Shown here in pieces: positions 1 to 6,959 of a stretch of 17,999 bases of DNA. The position numbers were made by a program, and so were the translations under genes. Source of the DNA: JACVRW01 sp046735115 (GTDB taxonomy: Bacteria; Actinomycetota; Thermoleophilia; Solirubrobacterales; Thermoleophilaceae); NCBI GenBank assembly GCA_046735115.1, contig JBKPSR010000093.1, positions 1 to 17,999 of the forward strand, in the 5' to 3' direction. The notes under the pieces are model-generated. The model was given only the letters and a program-made list of their open reading frames with translations. It was not told the origin of the DNA and made no database searches. Numbering within the stretch: the stretch's first letter is position 1; each line of letters begins with the position of its first letter.

Positions 1-78
1 GGGCTGAACGCGCCCGGCGCGGTCGTGGCGATGAGCGCGCGCCGCGACCGCTGGCCGCTCCCGCCCGGCGCCCCCTAG
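1..78 (+). CDS. 3' end of an unidentified protein (partial)
   Basis: The frame is open from base 1 and ends at a TAG at 76-78. It encodes the last 25 residues of a protein, ending RWPLPPGAPP. Every sense codon ends in G or C, as in the real genes nearby, which is why I accept such a short fragment. The fragment is too short to identify a family. Its stop sits in a CCTAGG hexamer, and the convergent P450 gene stops one base away on the other strand (CTA at 75-77), so the two genes share 4 bp. The product is unknown. Confidence 0.55.
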   Translation, partial: GLNAPGAVVAMSARRDRWPLPPGAP

Positions 79-1424
79 GCAGCCGAACTTAAAGGAACTG
101 TCCCTTTAAGTTTGCGCTCGACGACGATCTCGCCTCCGCGGGAGGGCGCGAACACGATCGCGCGCCGTACGCGGCGCTCGGCCTCGGGCCGGGCGGCGCG
201 CAGGTCGAGCCGGGCGACCAGCTCGCGCAGCACGACCTTCATCTCGAACTGGGCGAAGCTCGCGCCGAGGCAGCGGCGCACTCCGCCGCCGAACGGGATC
301 CACGTATAGGTGCCCGGCGGCTTCTCCAGGAAGCGCTCGGGCCGGAAGGCGCGCGGCTCGTCGTAGACGTCGGGCCGCCGGTGCATCAGGTAGATGCAGG
401 GCGCGACGTTCACGCCCGCGGGCAGCATGCGCCCGCCGATCTCCATCGGCTCGACGAGACGGCGAAGCACGAGCGCGAGCACCGGCCGCAGCCTGAGCAC
501 CTCCTTGACGACCGCGTCGAGGTAAGCGTCGTCGCCGGCATCGATCTCGTCGCGGAGCCGATCGAGCGCAGCCGGATGGTGCGTCAGCGCATCGAGCGCC
601 CACGCGAGCGCGGTCGCGCTCGTCTCGTGGCCGGCCACGAGGAGCGTCATGAGCTCGTCGCGGAGCTCCTCATCGCTCATCTCGCTGCCGTCGTCGTGAC
701 GCGCTTGGAGGAGCAGCGACAGCACGTCGTCGCGCTCTGCCAGGTCGGGCGCATCGCGGCGCGTGCGGATCTCTTCGTAGATGAGCTCGTCGGTGGGCTC
801 GAGCCTGTCCCTGACCCAGCCGAGCTCGGCGACGCGGCGTGGCCCGAGCGCGGCGAGCATCGCGATTCGCAGCGGCTCGGAGGAGAAGGCGAGGCTCTGC
901 CGGAGCGCCTGGCCCAGCCGCCGTAGCCGCGGCACGTCGCTCACGCCGAACACGGTCCGCAGGATGACCTCGAGTGTGATCGCCTGCATGGTCGGCCAGG
1001 CGGGCACCGGCTCGCCGGCCGGCCAGTGCTCGATCTCCCGCGCGGCGACCTCGGCCATGATTCGCTCGTAGCGGCGCATTCGTTCGCCGTGGAAGGACGG
1101 AAGCATGAGCTTGCGCTGCGCCATGTGGGCGTCGTCGTCGAGCAGCAGAACCGAGTGGCTCCCGAGCACCGGTAGCAGCACGATGTTCGCCTCGCCCGCG
1201 TGTAGGAGCCGCGGATCGCCGGTGAACACCTGCTTCACCGCGTCGGGGTCGCTGACGAACACCCAGGTCCCCTCGTTGGCGATCCGGAGCGTGAACATAT
1301 CCCCGTAGCGCCGGGCCGCGTCATCCAGGAAGGCCGCCGGCCGCGCGATCCAGCGAGCGGTCTGAAGAGCGCGAGGCGTCCGCGGCCCCGGCGGCAAACT
1401 TAAAGGGACTGTCCCTCTAGGCAA
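75..1424 (-). CDS. Cytochrome P450 monooxygenase
   Basis: This is a haem-thiolate monooxygenase, cytosolic and dependent on an external ferredoxin and reductase. The 449-residue product is full length for a bacterial P450. It shows the oxygen-binding I-helix motif AGHET (264-268), the K-helix ExxR motif EVLR (308-311) and the haem loop FGGGVRRC with Cys385 as the iron ligand. The substrate is unknown; the overall look is of the CYP110/CYP135-like bacterial group, which is tentative. The longest start is TTG at 1422-1424, overlapping the DAHP synthase stop by 8 bp. A second TTG at 1395-1397 would start just before PPGPR, where bacterial P450s often begin. Both ends lie in palindromic repeats: the N-terminal RGTVPLSL and C-terminal LKGTVPLS are repeat-encoded and probably not functional. 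It is the last gene of the sulfur operon. Confidence 0.95.
   Translation of the reverse strand: MPRGTVPLSLPPGPRTPRALQTARWIARPAAFLDDAARRYGDMFTLRIANEGTWVFVSDPDAVKQVFTGDPRLLHAGEANIVLLPVLGSHSVLLLDDDAHMAQRKLMLPSFHGERMRRYERIMAEVAAREIEHWPAGEPVPAWPTMQAITLEVILRTVFGVSDVPRLRRLGQALRQSLAFSSEPLRIAMLAALGPRRVAELGWVRDRLEPTDELIYEEIRTRRDAPDLAERDDVLSLLLQARHDDGSEMSDEELRDELMTLLVAGHETSATALAWALDALTHHPAALDRLRDEIDAGDDAYLDAVVKEVLRLRPVLALVLRRLVEPMEIGGRMLPAGVNVAPCIYLMHRRPDVYDEPRAFRPERFLEKPPGTYTWIPFGGGVRRCLGASFAQFEMKVVLRELVARLDLRAARPEAERRVRRAIVFAPSRGGEIVVERKLKGTVPLSSAA
86..112. repeat. 27-bp palindromic repeat, copy 1
   Basis: The left arm is AACTTAAAGGAAC (86-98), the centre is T99 and the right arm is GTCCCTTTAAGTT (100-112); 12 of 13 pairs match. 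The repeat is read through as the last codons of the P450 gene (LKGTVPLS). It belongs to the same family as copy 2 at 1394-1420, in inverted orientation. The GGGAC(A/T)GTCCC core recalls interspersed palindromes found in many bacterial genomes, some linked to REP-type Y1 transposases; that link is inference, as no transposase lies in this window. Confidence 0.8.
1394..1420. repeat. Palindromic repeat, copy 2 (inverted relative to copy 1)
   Basis: The segment GCAAACTTAAAGGGAC (1394-1409) is the exact reverse complement of bases 100-115 in copy 1. The core AGGGAC-T-GTCCCT (1404-1416) is a perfect palindrome, while the outer right arm has decayed to CTAGG. The repeat spans the DAHP synthase stop codon (1417-1419) and the first codons of the P450 gene. 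The pair thus forms inverted repeats around the P450 gene. Confidence 0.75.
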
Positions 1425-2439
1425 GGCCTCGCCCCGACAGCCGCGCGTGGTCGGCCACCGCTGCCGCGAACTCGGGGAAGTCCGCCGCGTACAGCTGCTG
1501 CGGCCCGTCGCACAGCGCGACCTCCGGGTCCTCCGCCACCTCGACGATGATCCCGTCCGCGCCCACCGCGGCGGCCGCGCGCGAGAGCGGGCCGACCAGG
1601 CGACGGTCGCCCGACGCGTGGGACGGGTCCACGATCACCGGCAGGTGCGTGTGGAGCTTCAGCCATGGGACGGCGCCGAGGTCGAGCGTGAAGCGCATCG
1701 CGTTCTCGAAAGTGCGGATGCCGCGCTCGCACAGCATCACGCGCTCGTTGCCCTCCTTCAGGACGTAGTCCGCGGCCTGGAGCAGCTCATCCAGGGTCGA
1801 GGAGAGGCCGCGCTTCAGAAGCACCGGCTTGTCGAGCTTGCCGACGACCTCGAGCAGGCCGTAGTTCTGCATGTTGCGGGCGCCCACCTGGATCACGTCC
1901 ACCGACTCCGCGAACGAGTCAGCCAGCTCGGCGGACGTCATCTCGCTGACGATCGGCAGACCCGTCTCGTCCCGGGCCTCCCTTAGGATCGCGAGCCCCT
2001 CGGTGCCGAGCCCCTGAAACGCGAAGGGGGAGGTCCGGGGCTTGTACGCACCGCCGCGCAGCATCGACGCGCCGGCGGCCGCGACCGTCCGGGCCACGCC
2101 CAGGGTCTGATCGCGCGACTCGACCGTGCACGGGCCCGCGATCAGCGAGAATGTGTTCGCCGCCCCGACGCGGTGGCCGTTCACCTCGAAGATCGTGGGC
2201 GCGTGGTGTGAGAGCTCGCTCGAGGCGAGCTTGTACGGGCGTGAGATCGGGACCACGCGATCGACGCCCGGAAGGCCCTCTAGCCCCATCTCGCGGACGC
2301 CCTCGGGATCGCCGATGGCGCCGATGGCCGTGGTCAGCTCGCCCGGCATCACCTTCGCGTGTACGCCGCCCGCCTGGAGGCGCTCGACGACCGCCTCGAT
2401 CTGCGCCGGAGTCGCCTCCGGCGTCATCACGACCATCAT
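1417..2439 (-). CDS. aroF: 3-deoxy-7-phosphoheptulonate (DAHP) synthase, type I beta
   Basis: The enzyme condenses phosphoenolpyruvate with erythrose 4-phosphate to DAHP, the first step of the shikimate pathway, in the cytosol. Of its 340 residues, about 1-68 form the ferredoxin-like (ACT-like) regulatory domain typical of the type I beta group, which in relatives gives tyrosine/phenylalanine feedback. The barrel follows with GPCTVES (102-108), then GGAYKPRTSPFAFQGLG, QVGARNMQN, PVLLKRG, CERGIRTFE and VDPSHASG, covering the PEP, sugar-phosphate and metal-binding loops. The ATG start overlaps the TGA of the upstream TauE gene in an ATGA, so translation is probably coupled. Aromatic biosynthesis is not an obvious partner for sulfate reduction, so its place in this operon is notable. 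The stop codon lies inside a palindromic repeat. Confidence 0.96.
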   Translation of the reverse strand: MMVVMTPEATPAQIEAVVERLQAGGVHAKVMPGELTTAIGAIGDPEGVREMGLEGLPGVDRVVPISRPYKLASSELSHHAPTIFEVNGHRVGAANTFSLIAGPCTVESRDQTLGVARTVAAAGASMLRGGAYKPRTSPFAFQGLGTEGLAILREARDETGLPIVSEMTSAELADSFAESVDVIQVGARNMQNYGLLEVVGKLDKPVLLKRGLSSTLDELLQAADYVLKEGNERVMLCERGIRTFENAMRFTLDLGAVPWLKLHTHLPVIVDPSHASGDRRLVGPLSRAAAAVGADGIIVEVAEDPEVALCDGPQQLYAADFPEFAAAVADHARLSGRGLA

Positions 2440-3329
2440 GTGCCCACCTCGGCCCGCGCGCGCGTCCTCCGCGAGCGGATCATCGTCATCACGAGCACCC
2501 CGATCACCGCGAGCGGGAACGGCACGATGACCGCCACCGGGATGTCGAGCCCGGCCTTGATCAGCAGGGCGAGCCCGGCGCCGAGGAGCACGATCGCGAG
2601 CGTCGTGCGGAGCACGGCCGGATCGACGCGCACGGACCAGTGGCTGCCGAGCCAGACGCCGGGAACCGACCCGAGCAGGATCGTCCCGACCAGGCCGAAG
2701 TCCACGTTGCCGGCCGTCACGTGCGCCAGGCCGGCTGCCCAGAGCAGGATCGCCGCGTGGAAGACGTCGGTGCCGACCACGCGCTGCGGCGTCAGCCGGA
2801 AGAGCAGGATCAGGCCGACGGCTATGAGCGCGCCGCTGCCCGCCGAGGTGACACCCAGCACGAAGCCGACCGACACCCCGAGCGCCACGGCGGCGATCCT
2901 GTGTCGCCGCTCCATGTCGATCGTGGCGCGCTCGCGCTCGTGCATCCGCTTCAGGAATGCGCGGACGAGAGTGGCGGCTCCGGTGACGAGCAGCGCGCCG
3001 GCGAGCAGCACGATCACGGTGTCCTCGAAGTCGTGGCCTAGCCAGTTCTCGAGCAATGTCAGCACGTAGACGCCGAAGACCGCGGCCGGCACCGAGCCGA
3101 TCGCCATCCAGCTCGAGAGCGTCAGGTCCACCGTCTTCTGCCGCCAGTGCTTATAGCCGCCGACCGTCTTCGTGACGGCCGCGTACGCAAGGTCGCTCCC
3201 GATCGCGGTCACCGGGGTGACGCCGAACACGAGGATCAGCATGGGCGTCATCAGCGAGCCGCCGCCGATCCCCGTCATCCCGACGAGGATGCCCACCCCC
3301 AGGCCGAACGCGACTAGCGCGAAATCCAC
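2436..3329 (-). CDS. TauE/SafE-family membrane transporter (probable sulfite or sulfonate exporter)
   Basis: This 297-residue integral membrane protein has the TauE/SafE pattern: two homologous halves of hydrophobic helices, with glycine-rich loops GMTGIGGGSLMTP near the N-terminus and TSAGSGALIAVG after the midpoint. The two halves are joined by a charged segment (about 125-150, RAFLKRMHERERA). Family members export sulfite, sulfoacetate or other organosulfur anions, or take up sulfate; the substrate cannot be read from sequence. Its place just after the sulfate-to-sulfide genes favours a sulfur anion, with sulfite efflux the simplest inference. The start is GTG at 3327-3329, inside the last 16 bp of the methyltransferase gene, and its end overlaps aroF by 4 bp. 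Confidence 0.92.
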   Translation of the reverse strand: MDFALVAFGLGVGILVGMTGIGGGSLMTPMLILVFGVTPVTAIGSDLAYAAVTKTVGGYKHWRQKTVDLTLSSWMAIGSVPAAVFGVYVLTLLENWLGHDFEDTVIVLLAGALLVTGAATLVRAFLKRMHERERATIDMERRHRIAAVALGVSVGFVLGVTSAGSGALIAVGLILLFRLTPQRVVGTDVFHAAILLWAAGLAHVTAGNVDFGLVGTILLGSVPGVWLGSHWSVRVDPAVLRTTLAIVLLGAGLALLIKAGLDIPVAVIVPFPLAVIGVLVMTMIRSRRTRARAEVGT

Positions 3330-4057
3330 GCGGGGAGCGTAGTCGAGCGCGCGTCCGAGACCCCCTCCTTGACGGCCATGACCACGAGCTGAGCGCCCAC
3401 GTGACCGTGGGGTTCGGGGATGGAGCGTTCGCGCTCGACGCGCAGTGGCCGGACGATGCGCCGAACGTCCTCCGCCGTGAACGCGTGCGGCTCCTCGGCC
3501 GTGGACTCGCCGTCCACGTCCACGTTGAGGATGAGCACGCCGCCGGGCCTCAGGATGCGCACGACCTCGGCGATCACCGCCCTGGGGTCCACCACGTGGT
3601 CGAGGCAGTTCCGGGCGACGACCACGTCGACCGACTCGTCCAGCAGCGGGATCGCCTCGGCGCCGGTGGGGAGGTAGACGGCATCGCCGCGGAGCAGCAG
3701 CCCGGCGGCGTCGAGGCGCGGCGCCAGGGGCTCGACCGCGAGAGCCAGCTTCGCGCCCGAGGCCTCCGGAAGCCCGACCGGCCCCGGGCCGATCTCGAGC
3801 ATGACGCGACCCGTGAAGAACTCGGGGTCGTCGATCCCCGCCTCCCTGAGCACGCGCTGCACCTGGGCGCGGGCCTCCTGCCAGCGCCGCCCCTCGTAGC
3901 TCTCCGCGACGGCGTCCTCACCGATCAGCTCGAGCCCGTGGGGCGAGAACAGCGCCCCGCCGCGGATGTGGGCGTCCCACTGCTCGATCCAGAAGCGCAG
4001 CTCCTGGTCCGGGTCGCCGCCCTCGTGCCTGAAGCGGCGCAGCAGCCTGCGCAGCAT
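3314..4057 (-). CDS. Class I SAM-dependent methyltransferase
   Basis: The 247-residue protein has a Methyltransf_11-like core: motif I LEIGPGPVG (87-95), an acidic SAM-ribose position in AVEPL (107-111), GDAVYLP (124-130), the motif IV region VVVARNCLDHVVDP (145-158) and ILRPGG (168-173). About 80 residues precede motif I and carry FWIEQWDAH. This is a small-molecule type methyltransferase by architecture; the acceptor is unknown. The ATG follows GAGGGG almost directly, only 5 bp after the cysN stop, and the 3' end overlaps the TauE gene by 16 bp, so the gene sits firmly in the operon. Use of SAM ties it loosely to sulfur metabolism, but a sulfur substrate is speculation. Confidence 0.88.
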   Translation of the reverse strand: MLRRLLRRFRHEGGDPDQELRFWIEQWDAHIRGGALFSPHGLELIGEDAVAESYEGRRWQEARAQVQRVLREAGIDDPEFFTGRVMLEIGPGPVGLPEASGAKLALAVEPLAPRLDAAGLLLRGDAVYLPTGAEAIPLLDESVDVVVARNCLDHVVDPRAVIAEVVRILRPGGVLILNVDVDGESTAEEPHAFTAEDVRRIVRPLRVERERSIPEPHGHVGAQLVVMAVKEGVSDARSTTLPAWISR

Positions 4058-4062
4058 CCCCC

Positions 4063-5352
4063 TCAGAGGACCATGCCGGCACCGACTGTGTCGTTCGTCG
4101 ACTCGTCGATCAGGATGAAGCTTCCCGTCGCGCGGTTGCGCCGGTACTCGTCCACGAGGAGCGGCGCGGACAGCCGCAGGCGCAGCTTGCCGATCTCGTT
4201 CAGCTCGAGTCCGTTCGCGTCCTCGTGGCGGTGCAGCGAGTTGACGTCGATGCGGTAGACCACGTACTCAACCCTCGCGAGCGCCGTGCGGCTCGTGTGC
4301 TTGATGCGGTAGCGCCCTGACGGCAACAGCGGCCGCTCAGACATCCAGCAGACCATCGCGTGGATGTCCCTGGCCTCCTTCGGCCGGTTCGCGGGCCGGC
4401 AGATCATGTCGCCCCGCGAGACGTCGATGTCGTCCTCGAGCCGCAGCGTGACCGAGAGCGGCGGGTAGGCCTCGTCGAGCTCGCCGTCGTAGGTCTCGAT
4501 CCCCGCGATGCGACTGGCGCGGCCCGAAGGAAGCACCACGACCTCGTCGCCCGTCCGGAACACGCCCGAGGCGACCTCACCGGCGTAGCCGCGGTAGTCG
4601 TGCAGCTCGTCGGTCATCGGCCGGACCACCCACTGCACGGGGAAGCGCGCGTCCTGGAGGTTGCGGTCGGAGGCCACGTGCACGTGCTCGAGGTGGTAGA
4701 GAAGCGACGGTCCCTCGTACCAGCCCATCTTCTGCGAGCGCTCGACGACGTTGTCGCCGTGCAGCGCCGAGATCGGGATGAAGGTCACGTCGTGGATGTC
4801 GAGCTTGGCCGCCCAACCCGCGAATTCCGACGAGATCCGTTCGAACACCTCCTGGTCCCAATCGACGAGGTCCATCTTGTTCACGCACACGACGATGTGC
4901 GGTATGCGGAGCAGGGAGGCGATGAACGCGTGCCGGCGTGACTGCTCGAGCACGCCCTTGCGGGCGTCCACCAGGATCAGCGCCAGGTCGGCCGTCGAGG
5001 CGCCCGTAACCATGTTGCGCGTGTACTGCTCGTGCCCGGGCGTGTCGGCGATGATGAACTTGCGTCGCGGCGTGTGGAAGTAGCGGTAGGCGACGTCGAT
5101 CGTGATGCCCTGCTCGCGCTCGGCGCGCAGCCCGTCCGTGAGGAGCGCCAGGTTCACGTAGCCGTCACCGCGCCGCTTGGACGTCTCCTCAACATGCTCG
5201 AGCTGGTCCTCGAAGATCGACTTGGTGTCGAACAGCAGCCGGCCGATCAGCGTCGACTTGCCGTCGTCGACCGAGCCCGCGGTGGCGAAGCGGACGAGCT
5301 CGGAGGTGCGGGTGGCGGTGGGCCGCCCGTTAGTGGCCGCGCCGGGCGCCAT
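4063..5352 (-). CDS. cysN: Sulfate adenylyltransferase, GTPase subunit 1
   Basis: CysN couples GTP hydrolysis to formation of adenosine 5'-phosphosulfate (APS) by CysD. The 429-residue product is an EF-Tu-like GTPase with the P-loop GSVDDGKST (26-34), the switch II motif DTPGH (103-107) and NKMD (158-161), followed by beta-barrel domains. The length matches a stand-alone CysN: no C-terminal APS kinase (CysC) domain is present. That fits the downstream reductase being the APS-using type. The first 15 or so residues (APGAATNGRPTATRT) look like a low-complexity lead. The ATG lies 2 bp after the cysD stop. Confidence 0.97.
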   Translation of the reverse strand: MAPGAATNGRPTATRTSELVRFATAGSVDDGKSTLIGRLLFDTKSIFEDQLEHVEETSKRRGDGYVNLALLTDGLRAEREQGITIDVAYRYFHTPRRKFIIADTPGHEQYTRNMVTGASTADLALILVDARKGVLEQSRRHAFIASLLRIPHIVVCVNKMDLVDWDQEVFERISSEFAGWAAKLDIHDVTFIPISALHGDNVVERSQKMGWYEGPSLLYHLEHVHVASDRNLQDARFPVQWVVRPMTDELHDYRGYAGEVASGVFRTGDEVVVLPSGRASRIAGIETYDGELDEAYPPLSVTLRLEDDIDVSRGDMICRPANRPKEARDIHAMVCWMSERPLLPSGRYRIKHTSRTALARVEYVVYRIDVNSLHRHEDANGLELNEIGKLRLRLSAPLLVDEYRRNRATGSFILIDESTNDTVGAGMVL

Positions 5353-5354
5353 GG

Positions 5355-6260
5355 CTAGAAGTAGCCCTCCTTCTTGCGGTCCTCCATGGCGGCCTCGGAG
5401 ATGCGGTCGTCGGCGCGCGTCTCACCCCGCTCCGTGATCCGCGTGGCGGCGATCTCGGCGACCACCTCGGGCAGCGTCTTCGCCTCAGAGGCCACTGCGC
5501 CGGTGCAACTCATGTCGCCCACCGTGCGGAAGCGGACCCACTTCTTGAACGGCTCCTCGCCGGGGAGGAGCTCCACGAAGTCGGAGGTCGCGTACAGCAT
5601 CCCGTCGCGCTTGAAGACCTCGCGCTCGTGCGCGAAGTAGATCGAGGGCAGCTCGAGCTTCTCCTCGGCGATGTACTGCCAGACGTCGAGCTCGGTCCAG
5701 TTCGACAGCGGGAACACCCGCACGTGCTCGCCGGGCTTCACGAAGCCGTTGTAGATGTTCCACAGCTCGGGGCGCTGGCCCTTCGGGTTCCACTGGCCGA
5801 AGTCGTCCCGGAACGAGAGGATGCGCTCCTTCGCGCGGGCGCGCTCCTCGTCGCGGCGGGCGCCGCCGAACGCGGCCTTGAAGCCGTGCTCCTCGATCGC
5901 GTCGAGCAGGGTGACCGACTGGAGGCGATTGCGCGACGCGCGCGGGCCGGTCTCCTCGACCACGCGGCCCGCGTCGATCGACTCCTGCACGGAGGCGACG
6001 ATCAGGCGCGCGCCCATCTCCTCCACGAGCCGGTCGCGGTACTCGATCACCTCTGGGAAGTTGTGGCCCGTGTCCACGTGCATCACGGGGAACGGGAGGC
6101 CGCCCGGGTGGAACGCCTTGCGGGCCAGGTGGAGCAGGACCGCGCTGTCCTTGCCGCCGGAGAACAACAGCACGGCACGCTCCAGCTCAGCCGCTACCTC
6201 GCGGATGACGTGGATCGCCTCAGACTCGAGGGCGCGGAGGTGTGAGATTTCGTAGGTCAA
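5355..6260 (-). CDS. cysD: Sulfate adenylyltransferase subunit 2 (ATP pyrophosphatase)
   Basis: CysD is the catalytic half of ATP sulfurylase: it adenylates sulfate to APS with release of pyrophosphate. The 301-residue protein begins with the family's usual HLRALESEAIHVIREVA and carries the PP-loop SGGKDS (34-39) of the N-type ATP pyrophosphatases. Further family blocks are VMHVDTGHNFPEV, FGGARRDEE, FPLSNWTELDVWQY and the C-terminal DRKKEGYF. The start is TTG at 6258-6260, immediately after the cysH stop TGA. No strong ribosome-binding site is visible, so translation is probably coupled to cysH. The N-terminus matches relatives well, which supports the TTG. Confidence 0.97.
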   Translation of the reverse strand: MTYEISHLRALESEAIHVIREVAAELERAVLLFSGGKDSAVLLHLARKAFHPGGLPFPVMHVDTGHNFPEVIEYRDRLVEEMGARLIVASVQESIDAGRVVEETGPRASRNRLQSVTLLDAIEEHGFKAAFGGARRDEERARAKERILSFRDDFGQWNPKGQRPELWNIYNGFVKPGEHVRVFPLSNWTELDVWQYIAEEKLELPSIYFAHEREVFKRDGMLYATSDFVELLPGEEPFKKWVRFRTVGDMSCTGAVASEAKTLPEVVAEIAATRITERGETRADDRISEAAMEDRKKEGYF

Positions 6261-6959
6261 TCAGACGTGCAGGCCGCACTCGGTCTTGTCCTGCCCGGCC
6301 CAGCGGCCTTCTCGGCCATTGCCGGGGAGGGTGCAGGGAGCGCAACCGATCGACTCGTAGCCCCGATCGTGTAGCGGATGGTAGGGGAGATCGTGCTGGT
6401 GGACGTAACTCCACACGTGCTGGTCCGTCCATTGCGCGAGCGGATTGAACTTCCAGACGCCCCGTAACTCATCCCACTCGACCGGCTGAGCGTCTGCCCG
6501 AGTGGGCGACTGCTCGCGCCTGATGCCGGTTATCCAGGCCTGCGTGCCGTCCAGCGCGCGCTCGAGCGCCTCCACCTTGCGGGCGCCGCAGCAGTTCGAC
6601 GCGCTCCACGGCGTGCCGTTCGGCGGCGTCGCGTCCACGACCTCGACGCGCAGCCCGTAGCGGTCCTCGACCTTCCGCCAGACCTCGTAGGTCTCGGGGA
6701 AGAGCACGCCGGTGTCGATCGTGAAGACGCGCGCCGCCGGCTCGATCCGCATGAGCATGTCGATCAGGACCGCCTCCTCCTTCTGGAAGGAGCACGCCAT
6801 GACAACGCGCGGATGATGCCGCTCGATCGCGGTCCTGAGCGTGTCCTCAGCCGTGTCCACGCCGTTCGGCAAGCCGCGGGCGGTGCCCGCGGCGCGCTTT
6901 CCGCCGTTCGGCAAGCCGCGGGCGGTGCCCGCGGCGCGCTTTCCGTTCACACCGCGCAT
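6261..6959 (-). CDS. cysH: Assimilatory APS reductase (phosphoadenylyl-sulfate reductase family)
   Basis: CysH reduces APS (or PAPS) to sulfite with thioredoxin-type electrons. The 232-residue protein has the [4Fe-4S] ligands of the APS-using group, Cys123-Cys124 and Cys206-x2-Cys209, plus the catalytic C-terminal Cys228 in ECGLH. Absence of CysC nearby agrees with APS as substrate. The ATG at 6957-6959 overlaps the sulfite reductase gene by 13 bp and has AGGGG at a normal distance upstream. Residues 6-33 are two exact copies of GKRAAGTARGLPNG encoded by a 42-bp tandem repeat, which no core CysH needs. A GTG at 6858-6860 would start after the repeats, giving 199 residues, but has no visible ribosome-binding site. 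I favour the ATG with moderate confidence. Confidence 0.95.
   Translation of the reverse strand: MRGVNGKRAAGTARGLPNGGKRAAGTARGLPNGVDTAEDTLRTAIERHHPRVVMACSFQKEEAVLIDMLMRIEPAARVFTIDTGVLFPETYEVWRKVEDRYGLRVEVVDATPPNGTPWSASNCCGARKVEALERALDGTQAWITGIRREQSPTRADAQPVEWDELRGVWKFNPLAQWTDQHVWSYVHQHDLPYHPLHDRGYESIGCAPCTLPGNGREGRWAGQDKTECGLHV
6861..6944. repeat. 42-bp perfect tandem repeat, two copies, each with a 9-bp hairpin
   Basis: The copies at 6861-6902 and 6903-6944 are identical over all 42 bases. Each contains GCCGCGGGC-GGT-GCCCGCGGC, a perfect 9-bp stem with a 3-base loop (6873-6893 and 6915-6935). Being 14 codons long, the unit keeps the cysH frame open and adds 28 residues to its N-terminus. 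In the transcript, two strong GC hairpins would sit between the sulfite reductase and APS reductase reading frames. Confidence 0.95.

Noticed and set aside
2151..3041. Plus-strand open frame opposite aroF and the TauE gene
   Set aside because: It has low-complexity Arg/His/Asp composition and lies opposite two recognisable genes, so it is a shadow.
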